Below, one piece after another: positions 8,500-17,090 of a DNA stretch of 64,000 nucleotides; positions within the stretch are counted from its first letter, which is position 1; the number at the start of each line of letters is the position of its first letter. The translations under genes were made by a program, and so were the position numbers. The stretch is taken from contig NC_013720.1 of NCBI RefSeq assembly GCF_000025185.1, positions 1,178,001 to 1,242,000 of the forward strand, read 5' to 3'. Under the pieces are notes generated by a model. The model was not told where the DNA came from and did not search any database. It saw nothing but the letters and a program-made list of their open reading frames with translations. This stretch comes from Pirellula staleyi DSM 6068 (GTDB taxonomy: Bacteria; Planctomycetota; Planctomycetia; Pirellulales; Pirellulaceae).

Positions 8500-8671
8500 C
8501 AGCTTTTTCAGGCAAAAACGCCCCAAAACGCTCGCCAGCCGACTCGAACTTCATCAGCCATTCATCGTTGTGGACTAGAACGAAGTCTCACGTATCCCTG
8601 CGTGGAGTTGCCTCACGCCGAGCAACTCCACGTCACGATTTTTGCTCCGCTTTTCGAAATCGAGCCTGCTG

Positions 8672-9604
8672 ATGCCCCGCCCTGTGTCGATCACGATTGT
8701 CTCCCTGCGCCTGCTCTCGATCATCGCTTTCCTGGCGGGATCTCTGATGACCAGCCCCCTGTTTGCCGCCGATGCAATCCCTCCCGCGCGCGAGCTCGTA
8801 CTCGGCAAACAGGTCCTCATCATCGCCCATCGTGGCAACAGCAGCGAGTTTCCCGAGAACACGATTCCCGCCTTCGAGTCGGCGGTGAAAGTGGGGAGCG
8901 ATCTCGTCGAGCTCGATTACTACCATAGCGGCGACAATCAGCCTGTCGTCATTCACGACAACATCCTCGACCGAACCACCGACGCTGAAAAAATCCTTGG
9001 GGAAGGAAAGTTGCTGGTCGCTAAGACTCCACTGGCCGACCTCCTGAAGCTCGACGCTGGCACCTGGTTCGACGAAAAGTTCTCCGGTACGAAGATCCCG
9101 ACACTCACCGAATCGATCGACGTGATTCAAAGCGGCAGCACGACACTGATCGAGCGAAAAGCGGGGGATGCCGACACCGTCGTGAAAGTGATCCAGGAAA
9201 AAGAACTGATGGATCGTGTGGTGGTGCAGGCGTTCGATTGGGACTATGTCAGCCGCTGCCGCGAACTCGCACCGACACTCATGCTCGCCGCACTCGGAGG
9301 CAAAACCGCGAGCCCTGCTCAGCTGAAAGCTGCCGCGAAAACCGGAGCGCAAGTGATTGCCTGGAATCATCAAGAGATCAGCAAAGCACAGATCGATCAG
9401 ATTCACGAGCTCGGCTGTAAGGCTTGGGTCTACACGGTCGACGACCCCAAACGAGCCCTCAAACTGCTCGAAGATGGGATCGATGGGATCATCACCAATC
9501 GCCCCGCGACGATGCTCAAGCTACGTGCTGCCTATGAAGCCGCACAAGCGAAAGCCACCGGACCGAAAGCCACAGAGTCCACAGCAGCTGAATCGGCCGA
9601 GTAG
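8672..9604 (+). CDS. Exported glycerophosphodiester phosphodiesterase
   Basis: The enzyme hydrolyses glycerophosphodiesters to glycerol-3-phosphate and an alcohol. From ATG 8672 (310 residues) a signal peptide runs through about residue 33, ending at LFAADA. The catalytic set follows: His53-Arg54 in IIAHRGNSSEFPENT, Glu80 and Asp82 in LVELDYY, and His95-Asp96 in VIHDN, all as in UgpQ/GlpQ. Near the C-terminus, AWVYTVDDPKRALKLL and GIDGIITNRP are typical of the barrel end. The last 25 residues are an Ala/Thr/Ser tail. An alternative start at TTG 8642 would put extra residues before the signal peptide. Confidence 0.93.
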   Translation: MPRPVSITIVSLRLLSIIAFLAGSLMTSPLFAADAIPPARELVLGKQVLIIAHRGNSSEFPENTIPAFESAVKVGSDLVELDYYHSGDNQPVVIHDNILDRTTDAEKILGEGKLLVAKTPLADLLKLDAGTWFDEKFSGTKIPTLTESIDVIQSGSTTLIERKAGDADTVVKVIQEKELMDRVVVQAFDWDYVSRCRELAPTLMLAALGGKTASPAQLKAAAKTGAQVIAWNHQEISKAQIDQIHELGCKAWVYTVDDPKRALKLLEDGIDGIITNRPATMLKLRAAYEAAQAKATGPKATESTAAESAE

Positions 9605-9631
9605 CCAACTCCCCCCGCGAAGCGGCCACCG

Positions 9632-10645
9632 CTATCGTTTCCAGAAGCTGTCGACGAGCAGCAGCACGCTGTAAATCACCATCGCAGCGATGCCATACGG
9701 GGCATACCAAAGCATGCCGATGTCGCGCACCCGAGGTCGGCTCAGCACACGCTCGGGATCGCTCTTTAGGTAAAGCACATCGGTCGCTTCCCCCACTTCG
9801 CGCGGCAGCATGTAGAAATCGGCTGCCTCCCAGCGCAGTGTGTGGGTCACCCCTGCTGAGTCTTGATACTGGACGTCGTATTTCGGCGCTGCTCCCTCTT
9901 CAATCGCGGTCACCTTCCCGGAATAGATTTGGGGATCGCTCCAGGCCGACTGCGCCTGTGTCGCCAGCACCACACACGCGACCAGCGAAACGACAAGCGC
10001 GAAGGTCGCAAGCAGCTTCAGCAAACTCCAGCCGCGACGTGGCGCAGTGGTCTTCGCGTAGGCAAACAGCTCGGGCAATTTCGGATCGATCGCCATTTCG
10101 AGCTGTTTTTTAGAAAGCTGCCCAAGCCCTTTCTTGGGGACGAACTCCGGGAGCCGCAGCACCACCTGATGGACGCGGCCATACTGCATCACCAGACCGA
10201 TCGACGACTCTTTGAGCCATAGCGTGCCACGCAGCAAGAGTTCGCGCGGATTCTCTTCGCGCTCGCCGGTCGAGGGGCCGGTCATCTCGCCCGCAAAAAG
10301 GCTGTCATAAGGATCGCTATCGGCCCGCCACATCGTGCGGGAAAATTGCTTATTCCCAATCGCCAGCAGCGCCACATCGAGGGTCGCGCCGACGATTTTC
10401 TCTCCCTCAATCGCCAACTCTGGATGGCTCGAGACGATGTCGAGCAGTCGATACGGCTCTTCTTCCTCAAACGTTAGCTCGATCGCTTGCGGCGCGATCT
10501 CCATCCACTCGTGCTCGCTCTCGGAAAACTCAAAAGCCACACCAGTGGCAGCGAGTGCTCGCAGCACCTCGCTGTGCGTCATGCCAAGTCGCAGGGGGCC
10601 AATCCCCTCCCCGACCTTCAGCGGCCAACTCGCTTGCAGCGCCAT
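9632..10645 (-). CDS. Membrane protein, DUF3592-like C-terminal half
   Basis: This 337-residue protein has three parts. Residues 1-190 form a soluble domain starting with VGEGIGPLRLGMTHSEVLRAL, a pattern seen in small domains that sense or count substrate. A transmembrane helix lies near residues 207-228 (LLATFALVVSLVACVVLAT). Then comes a periplasmic-type beta segment, IYSGKVTAIEEG...YDVQYQDSAGVTHTLRWEA, that matches DUF3592-type proteins, and a second helix near 310-330. Function is unknown. It converges on the glycerophosphodiesterase, 28 bases apart. Confidence 0.7.
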   Translation of the reverse strand: MALQASWPLKVGEGIGPLRLGMTHSEVLRALAATGVAFEFSESEHEWMEIAPQAIELTFEEEEPYRLLDIVSSHPELAIEGEKIVGATLDVALLAIGNKQFSRTMWRADSDPYDSLFAGEMTGPSTGEREENPRELLLRGTLWLKESSIGLVMQYGRVHQVVLRLPEFVPKKGLGQLSKKQLEMAIDPKLPELFAYAKTTAPRRGWSLLKLLATFALVVSLVACVVLATQAQSAWSDPQIYSGKVTAIEEGAAPKYDVQYQDSAGVTHTLRWEAADFYMLPREVGEATDVLYLKSDPERVLSRPRVRDIGMLWYAPYGIAAMVIYSVLLLVDSFWKR

Positions 10646-10780
10646 ACAAGATCTTCCCGTACAAAAGCTACCGATCGCCAGCGAGTCGGAGCGTCAGCGC
10701 GTCAGTTCCTCAGCGAGCTGGGGTGGCTACTAGCTAGATTGTCCAGCAGTGAGCTTTCCTCGACATCGTGTGCAGCAGCA

Positions 10781-11935
10781 CTAATCCAAGAACTCGCCCG
10801 ATTCGAGCAGTTCAGGAACATATTCCTCGGTGACGTAGCTGATATCTTTGCTGATCAAGGATTCGACTTCGAGTTTGAAGCCGTTCTTGAGCATCATTTC
10901 GATCTCTTTCTGCCACGCCTTTTTCTTGATGAACCAAGGATAGCTGGCGATTTGTTTGGCGCGCTTAATGTCTTGATCGTTGAGCTTGATCTTCACGCTG
11001 CTCGATAGGCCGCAGCGATCGTAGTCCAAACTACGCAGACCCAAATACCGCGCGCCAGGAATCGCCATCCGCTCGGATTCGTAGGCCAGGTTGATCGAGC
11101 CCTGCTTGATCACGCTGTAGATGTAGTAGCCCCACGGATCGTTATCGAGCAAGCAATAGACTGGCAACTTCAGTTCGTTATGCAACCGATAAAGCATCCG
11201 GCGCACGCCGCGCGGAGGCTGTCCCGCACCATGCGTGAGAATGCAGTTGTGCTTGAGCCAAAACTTATCTTCGTTGAAGCGCTGCCAGACTGTATCTTTT
11301 TCGACATGCAGGATGAACTTGGCTTTGACATTCTTAAACGTGATCCGGTCGGGTTCGACGATCGACGGAATGCCGTAGCCACCTGACCCCATGCGTGTGC
11401 AATCGATTTCATCGCCACTATCGACCACGGTGATCTGCCCCACCATTTCGCCGCGTTTTTGCGCGTAGAGATGGAGTTCTTCACGCAGCGAGGAGAGAAG
11501 CACCTCGACATCCTCGATCATCGTGTCGGATTCACTCTGCTCTTCGAAGGTCTCTTCGCTCGTCCCATCGATGGTGTGCTTGAGCATGTAGTACAGACCT
11601 CGAAGGCTCGTGGTCTTGCCTTGCTCGATGAGGCGCTTGCAGCCGCTGCCGACCAGCACTGTTTGCATGAACGCTTTGGCCTGCGACAGGTTGAAGAGTT
11701 CGCGCGATGTTTTGGAGCTTCCCATCTCCAAGATTTTTTGCGACTGGTTGAACTTCACGTTCGACAAGCTGCGACTGAGGATACTCATCTCTGGCGCTGT
11801 CTTTTGCGTAGCGCTTTTGGCGACATCGCTCGCGAGTTTCCTGAGGGAATCGAGCGTCTTCTTATCCTTGTCCGTCAATTTGACCGGTTCGGCAGGTTTA
11901 TTGGCCGGACGCGTATTGGAAGTCTTCTTAGCCAT
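10781..11935 (-). CDS. top6A: DNA topoisomerase VI subunit A (Spo11-like)
   Basis: Subunit A makes the double-strand break through a tyrosyl-DNA link and with subunit B forms an ATP-dependent type IIB topoisomerase. The catalytic region is TSLRGLYYMLK, with the Tyr pair at 115-116. The Toprim domain has Glu212 in HVEKDT and Asp264/Asp266 in LLDNDPWGYYIY. The conserved GxGQPPRGVRR loop is near 237-246. Length is 384 residues, normal for the family. Residues 1-45 form a Lys-rich extension. It is on the same strand as subunit B but separated from it by an opposite-strand membrane gene (12278-12736). Topoisomerase VI is widespread in archaea and plants and sporadic in bacteria. Confidence 0.93.
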   Translation of the reverse strand: MAKKTSNTRPANKPAEPVKLTDKDKKTLDSLRKLASDVAKSATQKTAPEMSILSRSLSNVKFNQSQKILEMGSSKTSRELFNLSQAKAFMQTVLVGSGCKRLIEQGKTTSLRGLYYMLKHTIDGTSEETFEEQSESDTMIEDVEVLLSSLREELHLYAQKRGEMVGQITVVDSGDEIDCTRMGSGGYGIPSIVEPDRITFKNVKAKFILHVEKDTVWQRFNEDKFWLKHNCILTHGAGQPPRGVRRMLYRLHNELKLPVYCLLDNDPWGYYIYSVIKQGSINLAYESERMAIPGARYLGLRSLDYDRCGLSSSVKIKLNDQDIKRAKQIASYPWFIKKKAWQKEIEMMLKNGFKLEVESLISKDISYVTEEYVPELLESGEFLD

Positions 11936-12277
11936 GTCGTCGCTTCATCCGAGGGAATAACTTGCTAACTGAATGTCGAAATTGGGTGATGAAAAGCCTC
12001 GCACTTTCATCGCATCCAACCTCAATATCCAACTTGATGTCGTTGTTAAAAGGTACAGCCTAAACTTTTCGCTTGCCGGCAATTGCGGGGGGTCAAACAC
12101 CACGATTTAGCGATTTATGAGGGAGCTTTTTCGTTGCACTTGTCCCTTGGATGGTTACACTTGCCCTGACTGCCCCTACACATTTAGCGGCAATCACTGG
12201 ACTATCGATTCGCTCGCTACGCGCTGAAGTGATGCCATCAACTCGGGACCGATCTCTCTTAATCTTGGGGACCTCTC
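11936..12277. other. 342-bp divergent intergenic region
   Basis: This lies between the start of top6A (minus) and the membrane gene (plus), so it should hold promoters for both. I see no convincing -35/-10 pair and no strong hairpin. Confidence 0.4.
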
Positions 12278-12736
12278 ATGGAAGCTGACAACTTTGAGTC
12301 TTTTGAAATGGACGTCGCGCCGCAGCAACCTCGGTCTTATCTTCATTTTTTGATTGTTTCGCTGGGACTGCGCTATACCATCGGGCTTCCACTGGTTGCC
12401 CTGCTCTCGTTTATCGCCATTGTCCTACTGCTCCTGTTTGGCAAGAACCGTTATGTGGGTGCTGCCATCCTTACGATTTTGCCCATGGAACCCTTGATGG
12501 GAATGTATGCTTTCGTCGATGGACTGATTGCCTCGTTTCAGGTGATCTCCATGGCAGGCGTTGCTCCCAAGCCGGCAGACATGGCTGAAGGTTTTGCCAT
12601 GTCGCTGGTGGCGACGCTGGTTTCTCTGGCCCTCAGTTGCCCGATCTTTCTCACGGCCGCGGTGGGGCTGTCGATCCGAGCCATCTTGCCCGATACCCAG
12701 CCCGTGGGATCAGCACCATCGAAAACAACCCCCTAA
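12278..12736 (+). CDS. Small membrane protein, possible ExbB/MotA-like remnant
   Basis: The 152-residue product has three hydrophobic segments near 35-60, 65-90 and 105-135. The last, preceded by ADMAEGFAMSLVATLVSLALSCP, recalls the end of MotA/TolQ/ExbB channels, where a short amphipathic turn leads into a helix with a conserved Thr. The large cytoplasmic loop of those proteins is missing, so the likeness may be only compositional. No partner is adjacent. It is inserted, on the opposite strand, between the two topoisomerase VI genes and converges on top6B, with 49 bases between stops. Confidence 0.6.
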   Translation: MEADNFESFEMDVAPQQPRSYLHFLIVSLGLRYTIGLPLVALLSFIAIVLLLLFGKNRYVGAAILTILPMEPLMGMYAFVDGLIASFQVISMAGVAPKPADMAEGFAMSLVATLVSLALSCPIFLTAAVGLSIRAILPDTQPVGSAPSKTTP

Positions 12737-12785
12737 AACCATTGCCGATTTCGTGCCTGTCATCGAGGGGGATGGAACGAAAGAC

Positions 12786-14798
12786 CTACGACGCGGTGAC
12801 GCCACCCTCCTCTTCGTTTTGATTGACGATGAGGACATGCTCGCCAAAATCTTCTTCCTCTTGTTTTTCAATACGGCGGCCGCGATCGTCGAACTTGGCG
12901 TCAGCCTCGGCTGTCTTTTTCTTTGCGACCTGCAAGAGGCTCTCGTAGAGCTTGGTCTTGTCGTGCTTTTCGTCGATGGTGTTGATGGCGGTGGCCACTT
13001 CATTGAGGTAGCGCAGGAAGATGCTGCGGCGCTCTCCCTCTTGCTTCACCTTGTTGCGACGATTGAGGTAGATGCCCAGTTTGCGACCGACAGCTTGCAG
13101 GCCGAGGCGCAACTCTTTTTGGATTTCGGGATAGCCGGCGATTGCTTCTTTGGATTCGCTGGTGAACGGGACCCAAACGCTCGCCATGTGCACCATGATG
13201 GTGAGAGGACCTTGCGGCAACTGGCCGCGCGATTGCGAAACGCCATAGCTGCGCCAGTTGGTGGCGATGACACTTTGCGTGATCGCGCAGGCGGCATGCT
13301 GGAACTGCAGTGGCACGCGATTGGCGTAGCGCAGCACCTGCATCGTTTGCCCTTCGGAGAGGTTCACGTTCCGCATCGCCGCGTGGAGCGTGGCGATTTC
13401 GTCTTTCGTAAGTTTCGATGGGCTTTGGCGTGAGCCGAACTGCGCTTCGCTGAGGATCCGCTCGGAGGCATCGCTCCCGACACCATCGAAAGTGCTCATC
13501 AGGAACTGACGAAGTGTTCGCGCATCGCTTTCGCTCAGGAGCTCGGTGAGCGCTTCGAGCGACACCTTCTGGGCGGCGCTTACGCCACCAAAAGCGAGGC
13601 CGACTTCGATCTGGAACGGATTGCCGCGATAGACGGCGGGTGGACGAGTGGCAGCGGCGTAGAACTCGCCCGGGACCACATGATGCAAACCTTTGAGGAT
13701 CAAAGGTTCGCCGATCGGTGTAATGCAGTCGGTTGCCGGAGCGCTGATTTTGGTGGCCTGGATCGCTTGATAGAGGGCATCGACCTCTTGCCGGCCGATC
13801 CGTTTGCAATTGGCTCGGGTGCTGATTTTGGCCGTATCGCAAATCTCTTTGGCAACACTGGACGACACACGCGAGAACGAGTCGGTGAGGAACTGCGAGA
13901 TGGTGCCAGCGGGGGTGTCTTTGAGCATCGTCACCAAACGGCCCAGCTCGACGCCGTAGGGATGCGGCTTAATTTCTTTCGGTTCTGGGGGCAACTCGGT
14001 GGTGCTTCGGCTGTACGAAATGCTGCCGCCATCGGGATCGAAATAGTGGATCGTGACGTGCGGGTTGGCGATCGCCGTTTGCTCGAGATATTCATCCACG
14101 CTGCCGCGACCACGGATGTATTTCCCCTCGAGCTCGATCGTCACGCTGGTGCCACTCTTCACTTCGGTGGCTGGTTTTTCCCCTTCAGCGGGATACATCG
14201 TTTGCCAGCAAATGCCACGCTTGTCGAGCGTGGTGGCATCGGTTTCGATGTCTTCCCCTTCACCCTTACCGTTGATGATTTCGGGGTGGTTGCGCTTGGT
14301 ATCGATCTGGATTTCGAAGTAGTGCGCAGGTTTTTTCGGCGAGAGCTTGGAGACAATGCGGACCGGCTTGCCGGTGGTGAGCATGCCGTACATGCCAGCG
14401 GCCGAGATACCAATTCCTTGCTGACCGCGGCTCATCCGGAGGCGATGGAATTTGCTGCCGTAGAGGAGCTTGCCGAAAATCAGCGGAATCTGCTTTTTGA
14501 CGATGCCGGGACCGTTGTCTTGCACGGTCACCTGGTAGCGATTGTTGCCGGTCGAAGCCATCGTGACCCAGATTTCGGGAGTGATGCCCGCTTCTTCGCA
14601 CGCATCGAGGCTGTTGTCGACCGCCTCTTTCACCGTGGTGAGGAGCGCCTTGCGCGGATTATCAAAGCCGAGCAGATGGCGGTTCTTGGCGAAGAACTCA
14701 CTGACGGAGATATCGCGCTGCTTGGTCGCCATGCTCTCCGCTGTGGCGCGTCGCTGAGGTGCTTCCGGTGTCGTCGATTCGGAGTTGGCGTCGAGCAT
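12786..14798 (-). CDS. top6B: DNA topoisomerase VI subunit B
   Basis: Subunit B provides the GHKL ATPase clamp that drives strand passage with subunit A. The Bergerat fold motifs are in order: TVKEAVDNSLDACEEAG (Asn62), VQDNGPGI (Asp94) and SRGQQGIG (near 124-130). They are followed by the helix-two-turn-helix region and the transducer with a PLQFQHAACAITQSV pattern. At 670 residues it is a full-length subunit. The start at 14798 is the longest; an ATG at residue 23 (MATKQRDIS) is also plausible. It is codirectional with top6A downstream. Confidence 0.93.
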   Translation of the reverse strand: MLDANSESTTPEAPQRRATAESMATKQRDISVSEFFAKNRHLLGFDNPRKALLTTVKEAVDNSLDACEEAGITPEIWVTMASTGNNRYQVTVQDNGPGIVKKQIPLIFGKLLYGSKFHRLRMSRGQQGIGISAAGMYGMLTTGKPVRIVSKLSPKKPAHYFEIQIDTKRNHPEIINGKGEGEDIETDATTLDKRGICWQTMYPAEGEKPATEVKSGTSVTIELEGKYIRGRGSVDEYLEQTAIANPHVTIHYFDPDGGSISYSRSTTELPPEPKEIKPHPYGVELGRLVTMLKDTPAGTISQFLTDSFSRVSSSVAKEICDTAKISTRANCKRIGRQEVDALYQAIQATKISAPATDCITPIGEPLILKGLHHVVPGEFYAAATRPPAVYRGNPFQIEVGLAFGGVSAAQKVSLEALTELLSESDARTLRQFLMSTFDGVGSDASERILSEAQFGSRQSPSKLTKDEIATLHAAMRNVNLSEGQTMQVLRYANRVPLQFQHAACAITQSVIATNWRSYGVSQSRGQLPQGPLTIMVHMASVWVPFTSESKEAIAGYPEIQKELRLGLQAVGRKLGIYLNRRNKVKQEGERRSIFLRYLNEVATAINTIDEKHDKTKLYESLLQVAKKKTAEADAKFDDRGRRIEKQEEEDFGEHVLIVNQNEEEGGVTAS

Positions 14799-15492
14799 AC
14801 TTCAATCGATTGGAGAGTGTGAAATGGGGGAACAAGGGGATCCCGATCGAGCTGCCCGAGCGTTTGATTTCGGGAGGTCGGTCGACGGGAGCAAGGTGCT
14901 AGCCTCGCTCGGGGAGCGAGCGCTCGGCTTCCAGGAGTTAGCAGCTATCGACCATTGGTGCCCCGCTTCTCAAGCCCGAGGAGAGGTGCAAGCGAGAGCC
15001 CAGGACCGACAAAAGTTGCAGCCAATCGGGAAGAAACGGTTGCTCGATGCCTCCCTTGCAAGGTGCAAACGTGCTGAAGGTAGCGGGCCGGGTGTCAGCA
15101 GCAAGCGCTGCATCGATCGGCGCTCGAGGTGACAAGTTTGGTCGCCAACCGCTCCTGCGGTCGAGCTTGCCTGCGTGGCAAACCTGGCGAATTGTAGCGA
15201 GTTTGCAGGCAAACTCCCAGCGGGCTTTAACGGCGGGTTGGGTCGTAGTGGCGGTGCCTGTTTTGTGTTGCTCGAGCGACGCTTAAAGGGCTCACACGGC
15301 TGGCTCAGTGGTGCCGAAGAAACGTTTTAGAGGAGTTGCCCATTCGCAGCTGTTTCTCAAGGGCGCCAAAGGTCTCTAGCGATCCAGGCTTGCCCCCACT
15401 ACTCAAATTGTTATTTCACGAGCCCTGGCGGGGAACGCAGTTCCAGAACCGCGAGTGAGCTCGAAGGGTGTCGAGCAAAAGGAGTTGCATCG
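14799..15492. other. 694-bp gap upstream of top6B and the secreted-protein gene
   Basis: No convincing gene is present. Small ORFs here have Arg/Ser/Ala composition typical of random GC-rich frames. CTCGCT-CGGGG-AGCGAG forms a stem near 14903, and a perfect palindrome GAGTTTGC-AG-GCAAACTC sits at 15199-15216. An AAAGGAG (15478-15484) precedes the secreted-protein gene. The region must contain the start signals for both divergent genes. Confidence 0.4.
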
Positions 15493-15921
15493 ATGGTTCG
15501 AATGCTTGCTATTGCCAGCCTGGCCTTTTCTATCGCCATTGCGACTTCCTACGCCGCCAACGCCCAGGAAGTTTGCGAAAACTGCGAAGAAGGGGCAATT
15601 CAAGGTTGGGCCGGAAATCGTCGCGTTGGTGGAGCTGGCAACAGCTATTCGCCCGGCGGTTGCCAATATCGCGCTTATGGTCAGCCCGACCTGTTCTACA
15701 ACTACTACACCGGCGACAACTGCGGCGCAAACCCCGCTCAGATGTACCTGTCGCCACGTCCAGTTCCAGCGCACGTGGGGCACACCTACATCACCTATCA
15801 GCCCCTGATGCCGCACGAGTTTCTCTACCCTCACCACCGCACCTATCATCGCTACTACAACGGTGGCCAAGGGTTGACCCGCACGAGCGTGCATTACTAT
15901 TCGCCTCTGTTCCGCAAATAA
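15493..15921 (+). CDS. Small secreted Tyr/His/Gly-rich protein
   Basis: A 142-residue exported protein. A signal peptide runs through about residue 24, ending at YAANA before QEVCENCEE. The mature part has a CENC motif, two more Cys (QYR and DNC regions), and many Tyr, His, Gly and Pro, for instance HHRTYHRYYNGG. The start is ATG 15493 with AAAGGAG 8 bases upstream. The composition suggests an envelope or surface protein, and this style is common in planctomycetes. I recognise no named family. The next gene encodes a similar-sized secreted protein, so they may be related functionally. Confidence 0.75.
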   Translation: MVRMLAIASLAFSIAIATSYAANAQEVCENCEEGAIQGWAGNRRVGGAGNSYSPGGCQYRAYGQPDLFYNYYTGDNCGANPAQMYLSPRPVPAHVGHTYITYQPLMPHEFLYPHHRTYHRYYNGGQGLTRTSVHYYSPLFRK

Positions 15922-16042
15922 TCAGCCTGGCAATTGGTTGCTCGGAAACGGTTGAAACTGTTTCCGAGCCGACACTTCCATCCGCTAGCCACTGCCGACT
16001 ACTACTTCACATCCGTCATCGCTCCCCCCGAGGAGATTGGTT

Positions 16043-16426
16043 ATGAAACTCGTTCCAACCGTCGCGCTGCTGGTGGTTGCAGCCGTGCTGGTCACCACCT
16101 TCGCAAGCACTGCCGAAGCTGGTGGACCGCATGGTCGCGCCGACCGTTTGGGTCGCTACTACGCTTCGCAGCGTCCGTGGCACGGCCCTTACGCCCACAC
16201 CAGCTACGGTGCACCGGTGGCCCTGATCGTTCCACCAACGGCCAACATGCACACCAGCTATGCCTGGGGTGTCGCTCAAACCGAAATGGTGCCGATTTAT
16301 CACCAGTTCCGTCGCGACTATCCGGGCGTCAGTGGTGGCGGTGGTGGCTATGGCTACATGCCCACACCTAACTGGCCCAGCCACACCGATCAGTTCGGTG
16401 TCTACCCAGTCCGTGGTCCATGGTAG
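16043..16426 (+). CDS. Small secreted Gly/Tyr-rich protein
   Basis: A 127-residue exported protein. MKLVPTVALLVVAAVLVTTFASTAEAG is a clear signal peptide ending near residue 26. The mature chain is Tyr/His/Pro/Gly-rich, with a GGGGGYGYMP stretch. I use ATG 16043 because AGGAG (16031-16035) is 7 bases away; TTG 16037 is only an upstream in-frame alternative. It follows the previous secreted protein on the same strand by 121 bases and ends before a strong terminator at 16473-16505. Function unknown; probably an envelope component. Confidence 0.72.
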   Translation: MKLVPTVALLVVAAVLVTTFASTAEAGGPHGRADRLGRYYASQRPWHGPYAHTSYGAPVALIVPPTANMHTSYAWGVAQTEMVPIYHQFRRDYPGVSGGGGGYGYMPTPNWPSHTDQFGVYPVRGPW

Positions 16427-16472
16427 TCATTCTGATTTGATTGCTGCAATCACTTCGAATACAAACTAGCGA

Positions 16473-16505
16473 GGCGAAGATTCTTGATGGAATCTTCGCC
16501 TTTTT
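16473..16505 (+). terminator. Rho-independent terminator
   Basis: GGCGAAGATTC (16473-16483) and GAATCTTCGCC (16490-16500) form a perfect 11-bp stem followed by TTTTT. It ends the two-gene set of small secreted proteins. Confidence 0.88.
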
Positions 16506-17090
16506 CGTTAACCAATTGCTGTATCGATAGTTACACGACCTGCCTGCAACGATCTTGACGACAGTTGGCACGGGCGTTGCTTTAGATCTCTTCCATACCG
16601 CATCGAAAGCGATGTCGCTAACGACGGGTGTGCTTGTGCAAGCCACAAGCCCGGGTTGGGGATGGAAGGAACGCGTCACATGTTCTCGTCACTCATGGTT
16701 GGTCTGGGTTACTTCACGCTGGTGGCCTCGATCTTTTGGCTTTCCCGCCCAGTCCGCACACTCCACCCATTTTAACCTTTCCGTGAACTGGCTCACGTTC
16801 CGACAGCCGGCTGCCGATTCGTAGGGTTAGAGCCTTACCAGTTCTACCTCTCAGGAAATCTGTGTATGCCGGACGGAAAACGTCGGCGTCGACATAGCCA
16901 GAATGTCGCGCGTCGTCAGTGGTATGCCCAGCATCGCTCGCAGCGATTCTGTCGGCGGTTCGGATGGATCCCACCTTCCCCTTCAAGCACATCGCCCCAG
17001 TCGAGATCCTCACGGACGATCCTGGCAGCGGTTGCTGTTTAGTCGGGCAGATCATCAGCCAGAATGCTCGGCCACGAGCTGGGCGGCTAG
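16506..17090. other. 585-bp gap, possibly with a tiny gene
   Basis: The only candidate is the 31-residue ORF at 16680-16775, listed separately. A second weak ORF starts at ATG 16866 after AGGAAA and encodes an Arg-rich peptide of about 58 residues (MPDGKRRRRHSQN start). Its tail looks random, so I do not call it. Confidence 0.35.
16680..16775 (+). CDS. Putative 31-residue single-helix membrane peptide
   Basis: ATG 16680 is preceded by GGAAGGAA about 9 bases upstream. The product MFSSLMVGLGYFTLVASIF is followed by WLSRPVRTLHPF and a stop, giving one transmembrane helix with a basic end, the typical layout of small membrane proteins. There is no other evidence, and the ORF is short enough to occur by chance. 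Confidence 0.3.
   Translation: MFSSLMVGLGYFTLVASIFWLSRPVRTLHPF

Noticed and set aside
13680-14822. 380-codon plus-strand frame inside top6B
   Set aside because: Shadow of the GHKL subunit gene; no functional motif.
14785-15132. 115-codon ORF overlapping the top6B start
   Set aside because: Random composition, overlaps the subunit B N-terminus on the other strand, no RBS.
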